From assembly GCA_003250865.1 (NCBI GenBank), contig QKJH01000142.1:1-11002 (forward strand): DNA of 11,002 nt, in the 5' to 3' direction. Positions 1 to 6,233 of this stretch are shown in pieces. The position numbers and the translations under genes were made by a program. The DNA comes from Alphaproteobacteria bacterium (GTDB lineage Bacteria; Pseudomonadota; Alphaproteobacteria; Micavibrionales; SZUA-601). The notes below the pieces were generated by a model, which ran no database searches, was not told the origin of the DNA, and was given only the letters and a program-made list of their open reading frames with translations. Every line of letters starts with the position of its first letter. Within the stretch, counting starts at the first letter, position 1.

Positions 1-280
1 GATCAAGAGCCGGGTTTTTACTTTCTTCGTAATACTCTTTGAGCGGTTGGATATCCCCGCTGTCACGATAAGACTTCAACGCACTTTGAAAGGCTTGAAG
101 TTCTCTGAGAACGACGGCATGTGGATGTGAGCTGGTGGACAAGTCGACCGAATCGGCCTCCGCTGCCGCCGTGTCGGATTCTTCGTCCGTTTCGCCCACA
201 GAAACAGATTTTCCCAACACGCGGTGGAAAATGGACAATGGATAGATTTTATCAACAGAGTCGATTATTCTTGACCTCAC
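1..280 (-). CDS. Unidentified protein, N-terminal part (runs off the window)
   Basis: The minus strand is open from position 280 to the window edge, giving about 93 residues. I chose the GTG at 280-278 because it is the first possible start after the ribF stop. Its ribosome site is weak: a GAGAGG lies too far upstream. The protein begins VRSRIIDSVDKIYPLSIFHR, followed by an acidic, Ser/Ala-rich stretch (about residues 31-50, rich in E, D, S, A) and then an amphipathic, probably helical part (VLRELQAFQSALKSYRD). No signal peptide, membrane segment or known motif is visible. It starts 36 bases after ribF on the same strand and is probably co-transcribed with it. The frame is the same as that of ribF and stays open back to the ribF TAG. 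I do not recognise the family. Codon use looks protein-like, but with no end visible the call is moderate. Confidence 0.5.
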   Translation of the reverse strand, partial: MRSRIIDSVDKIYPLSIFHRVLGKSVSVGETDEESDTAAAEADSVDLSTSSHPHAVVLRELQAFQSALKSYRDSGDIQPLKEYYEESKNPALD

Positions 281-316
281 CTCAGGGACATTCTGCCCCC
301 ACCTCTCTTGACTATA

Positions 317-1276
317 CTATAACATATTATTATTTATCAAAGCATTAATGCGATTTTGAGCTTCGACACTGTCCTTGCCCATTTGTTTAACCAGAGCATC
401 TAGCGAATCGAACTTCATCTCAGCACGGATATAGTCAACCAGTTTGACGCGTAGGCGTTTGCCATACAAATCCCCATCAAAATCAAACAGATGCACTTCG
501 AACAGAGGCGTACGGACCTCAAACATCGGACGTACACCAAAATTAGCAACCGCCCTATACCACTTGATTTCGTCGTCATCAGGCACGCCAGCCATACAGG
601 CATACACCCCAAAAGCAGGCTCTTGTAAATCCCCCAGAACCATATTAGCGGTCGGGTAACCGATAGTACGCCCACGCTTGTCCCCGTGAATCACCTCGGC
701 TTCGATTTCCCACCAATGGTTCATATAGCTGCGCGCTGCCGCCATATCGCCTTTTTTCAGAGCCTCGCGGATACGGGAAGAACCATAATAGGCGTGAGCA
801 TCGTCAGTCAATTTGGGCAAAGCGGTAACCCTATAGTCAAAGACCTGCCCGTAGTGGGACAAAGTTTCAATATTGCCTTCGCGTTTATGCCCAAAACCAA
901 AGTCTTCCCCGACAATGACATGTTTACTACCCAGACCGTCTACCAATATGGTTTTAACAAAATCGTGCGCGGACAATGCGGCTATTTCATTATCGAAGGG
1001 CATAAAAAAAACATAGTCTACGCCATTTTCTTCCAATCGCTGAGCCTTGACAGCGCGAGGCATAATCCTAAATCCTTCCCCGTCCGGATTAAAAAAGGCG
1101 CGCGGATGTGGATGAAACGTTAAAACAGCCAAGGGCAAGCTAAGACTATCAGCCGTTTCCTTGGCGTGTTTCAATAGATAGCGGTGTCCCTGATGCAAGC
1201 CGTCAAAATTGCCGATAGCCACCACAGCATTCGCGTAGAGCGTTCGTATCGGGTTTATCTGGTCAAAAACATGCAT
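317..1276 (-). CDS. ribF: Bifunctional riboflavin kinase / FAD synthetase
   Basis: This cytoplasmic enzyme phosphorylates riboflavin to FMN and then adenylates FMN to FAD. The 319 residues match the usual length of about 310. The N-terminal adenylyltransferase domain shows GNFDGLHQGH (22-31), the HPHP loop (55-58), GEDFGFG (123-129) and the GSSRIREAL segment (165-173), which is the family's SSTxIR-like motif. The C-terminal flavokinase domain shows GDKRGRTIGYPTAN (198-211) with the PTAN nucleotide/Mg site, and E260 in FEVHLFDF as the expected catalytic acid. All key motifs look intact. The start ATG at 1276-1274 leads straight into the conserved fold; an AAAGAAAA stretch upstream is only a weak ribosome site. 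It is divergent from the asd-like gene and followed 36 bases later by an unidentified gene on the same strand. The stop is TAG. Confidence 0.96.
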   Translation of the reverse strand: MHVFDQINPIRTLYANAVVAIGNFDGLHQGHRYLLKHAKETADSLSLPLAVLTFHPHPRAFFNPDGEGFRIMPRAVKAQRLEENGVDYVFFMPFDNEIAALSAHDFVKTILVDGLGSKHVIVGEDFGFGHKREGNIETLSHYGQVFDYRVTALPKLTDDAHAYYGSSRIREALKKGDMAAARSYMNHWWEIEAEVIHGDKRGRTIGYPTANMVLGDLQEPAFGVYACMAGVPDDDEIKWYRAVANFGVRPMFEVRTPLFEVHLFDFDGDLYGKRLRVKLVDYIRAEMKFDSLDALVKQMGKDSVEAQNRINALINNNML

Positions 1277-1292
1277 GACATTTTCTTTAACA

Positions 1293-1321
1293 TTGAATTT
1301 TTACCGTAATGGCTTTATAGC
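1293..1321 (+). promoter_or_regulatory. Candidate promoter for the asd-like gene
   Basis: TTGAAT (1293-1298) is followed after 17 bases by TATAGC (1316-1321), or after 16 bases by TTATAG. The site lies between the divergent ribF and asd-like genes, about 50 bases before the chosen ATG. The -35 is good and the -10 moderate. I saw no equally good promoter facing ribF. Confidence 0.4.
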
Positions 1322-1371
1322 AAAGGTAACAAGTGAAAGATAGAGTGAGTTTACAACAAGGACATCCATTA

Positions 1372-2382
1372 ATGAGCCAAATTATTGCCATCTTGGGCGC
1401 TACATCAAATAAAGCCTATGAGCTTCTGAATATTCTGGACGAACGCAATTTTCCGGCCAGCAAGGTTTTTGCCTTATCTTCCGAGGATAATATTGGCCGA
1501 AGCGTATCTTTTGGCGACAAAACACTGGACGTGTCGGACGTATCCAAGTTCGATTTTAAGCAAAACTTCGTCTCTCTGGTATTTGCCTGCGGCTCGATTG
1601 AAGAGGCCAAAGCTTATTTGCCCAAAGCCGCCAAATCCGGCGCCGTATGTATCGACTTAACACCAACTTTCCGCATGGATCCGGATGTCCCGTTGCTGGT
1701 GCCAGAGGTTAATCCAACCGCCATCAAAGACATGAAAAAGAACATTATTTCTTCGCCCTGCAGTATTTCAACCCTGCTGGCGCTGGTACTCAAACCACTG
1801 CACGAAGCAGCTACCGTCAAACGCATCGTGGTTTCCACATATCAATCGACATCGGGACAAAGCCGGGCGGCCATGGATGAATTGTTCAACCAGACCAAGG
1901 CGCTATTTATGAACTCTGTATCCGAACCACATGAATTTCCCAAACAGATTGCCTTTAACGTCCTGCCACAGGTCAGCGCCTTTATGGATGACGGAGGAAC
2001 CTTTGAAGAATGGATGATTTTAACTGAAATCAAAAAAATCATTTCGCCCAAAATCAAATTATCGGCCACCTGTGTACGTGTTCCAACCTTTGTCGGCCAT
2101 TCGGCTTCGGTCAATGTCGAGTTTGACAATGAAATATCCGCTATTGAAGCCGCTAAAATCCTGTCGACATCAGCGGGGTTAGGCGTTTTGGAAGACCCTG
2201 AAGAATATGTCACACCCGAGGAGACAGCCGGTGAGGATTTGGTCTTTGTTTCACGTATCCGTGATGACATTTCTGTCGATAATGGCCTGTCGTTTTGGGT
2301 TACAGGTGATAATTTACGCAAAGCAACTTCCCTTAATGCTGTGCAAATTGCCGAGCTATGGGTAGGGGACAGCCACAAATAA
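1372..2382 (+). CDS. asd: Aspartate-semialdehyde dehydrogenase homologue with altered active site
   Basis: By homology this is ASADH, which reduces aspartyl phosphate to aspartate semialdehyde with NADPH, the branch point to lysine, threonine and methionine. The 336 residues cover the whole family fold: FRMDPDVPLLVPEVNP (100-115), VVSTYQSTSGQS (153-164), IAFNVLPQVSAF (193-204), SATCVRVPTFVGHSASVNVEF (231-251, with R236 and H243) and DNLRKATSLNAVQIAEL (313-329). Several key residues deviate. The NADP loop GATGxVG reads GATSNKA (9-15). The nucleophile motif NCS reads PCSIS, with Cys130 preceded by Pro and, in an ungapped alignment, one position early. The phosphate-binding Lys of EEWK is Met215. 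Either it is a divergent enzyme or it has lost activity, as with E. coli Usg-1. The ATG at 1372 follows AAGGA (1358-1362). A GTG at 1333 would add 13 non-homologous residues and is less likely. Confidence 0.85.
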   Translation: MSQIIAILGATSNKAYELLNILDERNFPASKVFALSSEDNIGRSVSFGDKTLDVSDVSKFDFKQNFVSLVFACGSIEEAKAYLPKAAKSGAVCIDLTPTFRMDPDVPLLVPEVNPTAIKDMKKNIISSPCSISTLLALVLKPLHEAATVKRIVVSTYQSTSGQSRAAMDELFNQTKALFMNSVSEPHEFPKQIAFNVLPQVSAFMDDGGTFEEWMILTEIKKIISPKIKLSATCVRVPTFVGHSASVNVEFDNEISAIEAAKILSTSAGLGVLEDPEEYVTPEETAGEDLVFVSRIRDDISVDNGLSFWVTGDNLRKATSLNAVQIAELWVGDSHK

Positions 2383-2402
2383 CTCACAATCCACCGTTAG
2401 AT

Positions 2403-2430
2403 TTGATTTTTCTATCGTTTAATGTATCTT
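2403..2430 (+). promoter_or_regulatory. panD: Candidate panD promoter
   Basis: TTGATT (2403-2408), a 16-base spacer and TATCTT (2425-2430) lie in the 78-base gap between the asd-like stop and the panD start, about 30 bases before the ATG. No terminator is visible in the gap, so panD may also be read from the upstream gene. Confidence 0.4.
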
Positions 2431-2460
2431 AAGCATAAACACGAAGCAGAGAGGCGTGCC

Positions 2461-2835
2461 ATGATTCAGCATAATATTGACGTCATATTCTCCAAACTCC
2501 ATAACGCCACAGTAACCCGCGCGGATTTGGACTATGAAGGTTCTATCACGATTGACCGCAATCTGATGGATGCCGCCAATATGCTCGCCCACCAAAAAGT
2601 TGCCATTTATAACAACACAAATGGCGAACGGATTGAAACCTATATCATCGAAGGGGCAAGAGGCTCTGGCGAAATTGGCATCAACGGCGCTGCTGCCCAC
2701 AAGGTACGCAAAGGTGACCAGGTGATAATTGTTGCTTACACCAGTATGGATTACGAAGTTGCAAAGCAGTGGAGTCCAACAATCGTTTTACTGGACGAAA
2801 ATAATCAGCCCAAAGAGCTTTCAAAAGCAGCTTAA
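2461..2835 (+). CDS. panD: Aspartate 1-decarboxylase proenzyme
   Basis: PanD decarboxylates L-aspartate to beta-alanine for pantothenate and coenzyme A. It cleaves itself at a Gly-Ser bond and turns the serine into the pyruvoyl cofactor. The cleavage site YEGS is present, with Ser28 becoming the cofactor. Other family residues sit three positions later than in E. coli: K12, H14, R57 and Y61 in NGERIETY, and N75 in IGINGAAAH (72-80). The length is 124 residues, against about 126 normally. I chose the ATG at 2461 because AGAGAGG (2448-2454) is six bases upstream and the N-terminus then matches the family; a more upstream start (about 2422) adds 13 residues without homology. Its TAA overlaps the stop of the convergent phosphatase-like gene by four bases. 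The product looks fully functional. Confidence 0.95.
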   Translation: MIQHNIDVIFSKLHNATVTRADLDYEGSITIDRNLMDAANMLAHQKVAIYNNTNGERIETYIIEGARGSGEIGINGAAAHKVRKGDQVIIVAYTSMDYEVAKQWSPTIVLLDENNQPKELSKAA

Positions 2836-3620
2836 ACCTTGATTTTAGGCAAGATATCCTTTTCAATCATATCCCGTTTACCGGCGATAACGATGCCCTT
2901 GTGATGCTGTTCATTCAGAGTATTTCCGTCTGAGTCAAGAATGATACCGCCTGCACCGGATAATATCGGAATATACGGCCAATAGGCAAAAGCATCCGTC
3001 GTATCGTCCAGAACCGCATCCAACCAACCGCCCGATAACATGGCAATCAGAGATTCGTCCCCCCCGCGCAAAACAATGGCACCGCTTTTTTCCAAGGCCT
3101 CAGTCAAAGAAGCAAGCTTTGTATTTTTAAAACCTTTGTCCGTTATTGCGATACGCAGAACCTTGTTTTTATCCGAATGAGAGCTCAAAGCAATACGATT
3201 ATCATTCAACGTTGATGCGTAGCCATACGCCCCTATCCATCTATCACCGGTAATCGGTTGGTCTACAAGGCCGAAAATCGGTTTTCCCTTATACATACAT
3301 CCCACCACAAAACAAAATCCCGGATGACCGGCAATAAAATTTTTGGTGCCGATAATCGGATCAACAACCCAAACATAGTCGGCATTTTCATTGTGAGGCT
3401 CAAACTCTTCGCCAATAACGCCATCTTCTGCTCTCGCCTTGGCAAGATAATCACGAACGATTGTTTCAACGGCCAAATCAACTTGTGTCACCGGCAAGGC
3501 ATTGGCCTTCATTTTGACAGTAAGTCCTTGACGAAATGTTTGCTGTAATACAGGGCGGCATAAACCGGCCAGTTTGTGACCCAAAGCAATGATTTCCGTT
3601 GAACAGGTCTGTTGTTCCAT
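2832..3620 (-). CDS. Inositol monophosphatase / HisN-family protein lacking two metal-binding Asp residues
   Basis: The family comprises Mg-dependent phosphatases (inositol monophosphatase, histidinol-phosphatase HisN, CysQ). The sequence is closest in style to HisN: VTQVDLAVE (44-52), GEEF (70-73), VWVVDP (83-88), GLVDQPITGDRW (117-128) and SGAGGIILD (221-229); the 262 residues are normal. The metal motif DPIDGT reads DPIIGT (87-92), so its second Asp is Ile90, and the later Asp of the PYDxxAL segment aligns without gaps with Ala212. Glu71 and Asp87 remain. These correspond to human IMPase Asp93 and Asp220 (lost) and Glu70 and Asp90 (kept). It is probably a pseudo-enzyme or has a changed mechanism; the fold is intact with no frameshift. 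The ATG at 3620 has GAGGA (plus-strand 3627-3631) six bases upstream. It is convergent with panD and divergent from pheA. Confidence 0.85.
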   Translation of the reverse strand: MEQQTCSTEIIALGHKLAGLCRPVLQQTFRQGLTVKMKANALPVTQVDLAVETIVRDYLAKARAEDGVIGEEFEPHNENADYVWVVDPIIGTKNFIAGHPGFCFVVGCMYKGKPIFGLVDQPITGDRWIGAYGYASTLNDNRIALSSHSDKNKVLRIAITDKGFKNTKLASLTEALEKSGAIVLRGGDESLIAMLSGGWLDAVLDDTTDAFAYWPYIPILSGAGGIILDSDGNTLNEQHHKGIVIAGKRDMIEKDILPKIKV

Positions 3621-3634
3621 GTGTTTTCCTCAAC

Positions 3635-3678
3635 TATAATTAGTAATTATAAGCACTCAGTGTGACAAAAATATGTCA
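3635..3678. promoter_or_regulatory. Palindromes and promoter of the phosphatase-like gene, in a divergent region
   Basis: A perfect inverted repeat TATAATTA-G-TAATTATA (3635-3651) puts a consensus TATAAT on both strands. The minus copy (3646-3651) is well placed as the -10 of the phosphatase-like gene, about 26 bases before its ATG. A second inverted repeat, TGACA-N6-TGTCA (3663-3678), sits where the -35 and an operator would be; its TGACA half read on the minus strand is the best -35 available but stands 20-21 bases away. A regulator could act here on both this gene and pheA. The sequence elements are seen; the function is inferred. Confidence 0.4.
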
Positions 3679-3692
3679 GAATTAGTGCAATA

Positions 3693-3727
3693 ATTAGGCC
3701 ACCTTTCATGGCCGCTAATGTTTTTTT
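3693..3727 (+). terminator. Possible attenuator hairpin upstream of pheA
   Basis: ATTAGGCC (3693-3700) can pair with GGCCGCTAAT (3710-3719), leaving two bases bulged, around a short loop. Seven T follow at 3721-3727. On the plus strand this resembles a weak intrinsic terminator about 75 bases before the pheA start. It matters only if transcription begins further upstream. I see no leader peptide rich in Phe codons. Confidence 0.3.
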
Positions 3728-3803
3728 ATTCGGTTGATTGATTTTGCGCATAAATTTCGTTATCAAAGAATAACTCTTTTTGTTCCAATATCGGAGACAA
3801 CCT

Positions 3804-4655
3804 ATGTCTGATAGCCCTCGCATATCCTTCCAAGGCAACTCTGGAGCCTATTCCGACATGGCATGCCGCGCCGTTTATCCCGATGGAGAAACAGTACCGT
3901 GCCCTGATTTTGAAAGCGCCTTGAATGCAATTCATCAAGGAAAATCGGATTTAGCCATGGTGCCGATTGACAATTCAACGGCAGGGCGTGTTGCCGACAT
4001 CCATCGCTTACTCCCCGAAAGCAGGCTACATATCATTGGGGAGTATTTTCAACCGATACACCATTGTCTTCTGGGCATTAAAGGAGCCTCTACAGAAGGG
4101 CTAAAATCCATTCATAGCCATGTTCACGCCTTGCCTCAATGCCAAACCATTACAAAAAAATATAATCTTAAGCCCTGCGTTCATGGTGACACAGCAGGTG
4201 CCGCCCGTTTTGTTGCCGAAAGCAATGATGCCACACAAGCGGCCATTGCCTCGGAGCTGGCCGCATCGATTTACGGGCTGGATGTCTTGCAACGAAATAT
4301 TGAGGATTTCGACCATAACACAACACGTTTTCTTATTATGGCGCCCGAACCGATTGCCCCCGCCGTCGGGGATGACAAGTTAATTACCACGTTTGTATTC
4401 AAAGTGCGTAATATTCCCGCCGCCCTGTACAAAGCATTAGGCGGATTTGCAACAAATGGCATAAACATGACAAAGTTGGAAAGCTATATGGTGGATGGAC
4501 ACTTTTCATCGGCACAGTTTTACTGCGATGTGGACGGACATCCGGACGAACCGGGATTGGAACGCGCCTTTGAAGAGCTTGATTTCTTTGCAAAAGAAGT
4601 TCACAGACTAGGAACCTATCCGGCGCACCCCTTTAGAAATGAAAATAATGTTTAA
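3804..4655 (+). CDS. pheA: Prephenate dehydratase
   Basis: It converts prephenate to phenylpyruvate, the committed step to phenylalanine, in the cytoplasm. The protein is the stand-alone type of 283 residues, without a chorismate mutase domain. The catalytic part shows FQGNSGAYS (9-17), VPIDNSTAGRVADIHRLL (53-70), HVHALPQC (106-113) and NTTRFLI (172-178) with the family TRF motif. The C-terminal ACT domain (about 193-272) contains LYKALGGFATNGINMTKLES (208-227) and ESYM (226-229) where many bacteria have ESRP; the ESYM form is usual in alphaproteobacteria. Feedback by phenylalanine through this domain is expected from the family. The ATG at 3804 follows GGAG (3793-3796) by seven bases. An upstream TTG at 3780 would add eight non-homologous residues. 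The gene is followed by the promoter of the mutM operon. Confidence 0.96.
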   Translation: MSDSPRISFQGNSGAYSDMACRAVYPDGETVPCPDFESALNAIHQGKSDLAMVPIDNSTAGRVADIHRLLPESRLHIIGEYFQPIHHCLLGIKGASTEGLKSIHSHVHALPQCQTITKKYNLKPCVHGDTAGAARFVAESNDATQAAIASELAASIYGLDVLQRNIEDFDHNTTRFLIMAPEPIAPAVGDDKLITTFVFKVRNIPAALYKALGGFATNGINMTKLESYMVDGHFSSAQFYCDVDGHPDEPGLERAFEELDFFAKEVHRLGTYPAHPFRNENNV

Positions 4656-4662
4656 GCCGTGA

Positions 4663-4691
4663 TTGCATCGGTAAGCAACTGAGTGTATAAT
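4663..4691 (+). promoter_or_regulatory. Promoter of the DUF2939 / mutM operon
   Basis: TTGCAT (4663-4668), a 17-base spacer and a perfect TATAAT (4686-4691) lie just after the pheA stop. The expected start of transcription is near 4698, about 25 bases before the TTG start codon. Confidence 0.6.
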
Positions 4692-4722
4692 ACGGTCTAT
4701 ATATTTTAATTGAGGTTTTATT

Positions 4723-5385
4723 TTGTATTTTTGGCGTAGTTTCAGACATTATCTTCCTCTTATTCGGCTGATTACCATGGTAATCGCCATCATTTTCTTT
4801 GCCCTTTCCAGCATTCTGTATGTTTACTATATCAGTCGTACTACTTTGATTAATGAACTGACCTATGCCGCTGAAGTAGGTAACGTTAATTCGTTCAAAA
4901 AACGCACGGATTGGGATGCAATTAAATCCTCGCTCAAATCGGATCTAAAAACACGGATGAAGAGCGTATTGGGAAAAACATCCGGATACGCCATGCCGGA
5001 CGAAGCCATTGATGCCATGGTAGATTATTATGTCACACCCGCAAACATCCCGACTTTGTTCTATTACAAAAACAAATACCATCAGGAAGTGCCGCCCGAG
5101 GATTTTATCCGCAGCGTTGAGTTCAACTCCTTGTCTGAATTTACTCTGGATTTGGCCCTGCCTGTGCAAGCGGACAAGCCTTGGCTGGCCTATATGGAGC
5201 CGGTGCGCGTTGTCTTTACGCTGGATGGCGTTGATTGGAAGATTAAAAAAATTGTAACGCCTCTATATGCTCTGCCAAAGCATTCGCCAACATCCATTTC
5301 AACACAGCGCATGTTAAATCCGAACGCAGGCGGTCTTTTTGAACAGAAGGATCCTTTGTCCTACAGCCCAGTTCAAAAACAATAA
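4723..5385 (+). CDS. DUF2939-like membrane-anchored protein
   Basis: The protein has 220 residues. A short basic N-terminus (RSFRHY) is followed by one strong membrane helix (about residues 12-37), so the rest most likely lies in the periplasm, anchored at its N-terminus. Residues about 40-76 resemble the DUF2939 pattern: a helix, then EVGNVNSFKKRTDWDAIKSS, where such proteins carry a (V/T)DW motif, then LKSDLKTRM. A mixed region ending in a strand-rich part (VRVVFTLDGVDWKIKKIVTP, 161-180) and a polar tail follow. The function of the family is unknown to me. The start is a TTG at 4723 with TGAGG (4711-4715) seven bases upstream; the first in-frame ATG would cut into the membrane helix. It is first in an operon, ten bases before mutM. 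The family assignment is from memory of the pattern. Confidence 0.75.
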   Translation: MYFWRSFRHYLPLIRLITMVIAIIFFALSSILYVYYISRTTLINELTYAAEVGNVNSFKKRTDWDAIKSSLKSDLKTRMKSVLGKTSGYAMPDEAIDAMVDYYVTPANIPTLFYYKNKYHQEVPPEDFIRSVEFNSLSEFTLDLALPVQADKPWLAYMEPVRVVFTLDGVDWKIKKIVTPLYALPKHSPTSISTQRMLNPNAGGLFEQKDPLSYSPVQKQ

Positions 5386-5395
5386 TGTATCCATC

Positions 5396-6226
5396 ATGCC
5401 GGAACTTCCCGAAGTTGAAACCGTTGTCAAAGGCATCAGCAAAGAGCTAACAGGGGCAACCGTTACGAATGTTCACACTACCCGCAAAGATATACGCTAT
5501 CCTTTTCCTTCGGGATTATTAGACCTTGTTGGCGCCCGTATTACCGGCGTTGAACGACGGGCGAAATACATCCTGATACATCTTTCCAATGACCACACCC
5601 TTCTTGTTCATTTAGGAATGTCCGGCCGTATCCGTTTTGTTGAAAACGGTTATGTGCCGCAAAAACATGACCACTTTCTTCTGTCCGCAGACAACAATCA
5701 AACAATGGTATTTAACGATACTCGGCGTTTTGGCTTTGTTGATTTGGAACTGACCGCCCAATTAACCTCATCGCGGCACCTGTCCCATCTCGGATTTGAA
5801 CCCTTTGATGCAAAGTTGGATGCCGAGAGCCTATCTACCCTAATGAATAAGGCTAAAACGCCGATAAAATCCTTTTTGCTTAATCAAAAGAATATTGTCG
5901 GCATTGGTAACATTTATGCTTGTGAGGCGCTGTTCCTCAGCGGAATTCACCCTAAAACACCAGCTTGTACCCTTTCTAAAAAGAAAACAGCAGAGCTTTT
6001 GAAAAATATCCGCCTTATTTTGGAAAAGGCTATTTGGGCCGGTGGCAGCACATTGCGTGATTACATATTGGTTGACGGTTCTCTCGGGCGGTTCCAGTTT
6101 ACATTCAACGTCTATGATCGCGAAAATGCGCTTTGCACCAATCCAGAATGCGGCCATACCATTAAACGTATCGTTCAAAGTGGTCGCTCAACATTCTATT
6201 GCCCTTCCTGTCAAAAAAACGCATAA
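5396..6226 (+). CDS. mutM: Formamidopyrimidine-DNA glycosylase (Fpg)
   Basis: Fpg removes 8-oxoguanine and ring-opened purines from DNA and cuts the strand by beta,delta-elimination. All hallmarks are present in 276 residues. The start MPELPEVETV carries the nucleophile Pro2 and catalytic Glu3. K58 is in RRAKYIL. LGMSGR (73-78) and NDTRRFG (107-113) form the lesion-void loops. The helix-two-turn-helix contains QKNIVGIGNIYACEA (164-178) with N172. The C-terminal zinc finger has C247, C252, C269 and C272, with R264 in QSGRSTFYC. The start is fixed because Pro2 must follow Met1; an upstream TTG at 5339 would destroy the active site. No clear ribosome site is seen, and the gap to the preceding stop is ten bases, so translational coupling is likely. 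It is the second gene of a three-gene operon. Confidence 0.98.
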   Translation: MPELPEVETVVKGISKELTGATVTNVHTTRKDIRYPFPSGLLDLVGARITGVERRAKYILIHLSNDHTLLVHLGMSGRIRFVENGYVPQKHDHFLLSADNNQTMVFNDTRRFGFVDLELTAQLTSSRHLSHLGFEPFDAKLDAESLSTLMNKAKTPIKSFLLNQKNIVGIGNIYACEALFLSGIHPKTPACTLSKKKTAELLKNIRLILEKAIWAGGSTLRDYILVDGSLGRFQFTFNVYDRENALCTNPECGHTIKRIVQSGRSTFYCPSCQKNA

Positions 6227-6233
6227 TCACTCC

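Noticed and set aside
686..1123. Plus-strand open frame of 145 codons
   Set aside because: It lies wholly antisense to ribF, which has all family motifs; no ribosome site or homology-like pattern is seen.
1333..1371. GTG start 13 codons upstream for the asd-like gene
   Set aside because: The ATG at 1372 has a good AAGGA site and the ASADH fold starts right after it; the extra residues match nothing in the family.
3647..3838. Minus-strand 63-codon frame ending in a hydrophobic stretch
   Set aside because: It runs antisense into pheA and through the divergent promoter palindromes, with no ribosome site; probably a chance frame.
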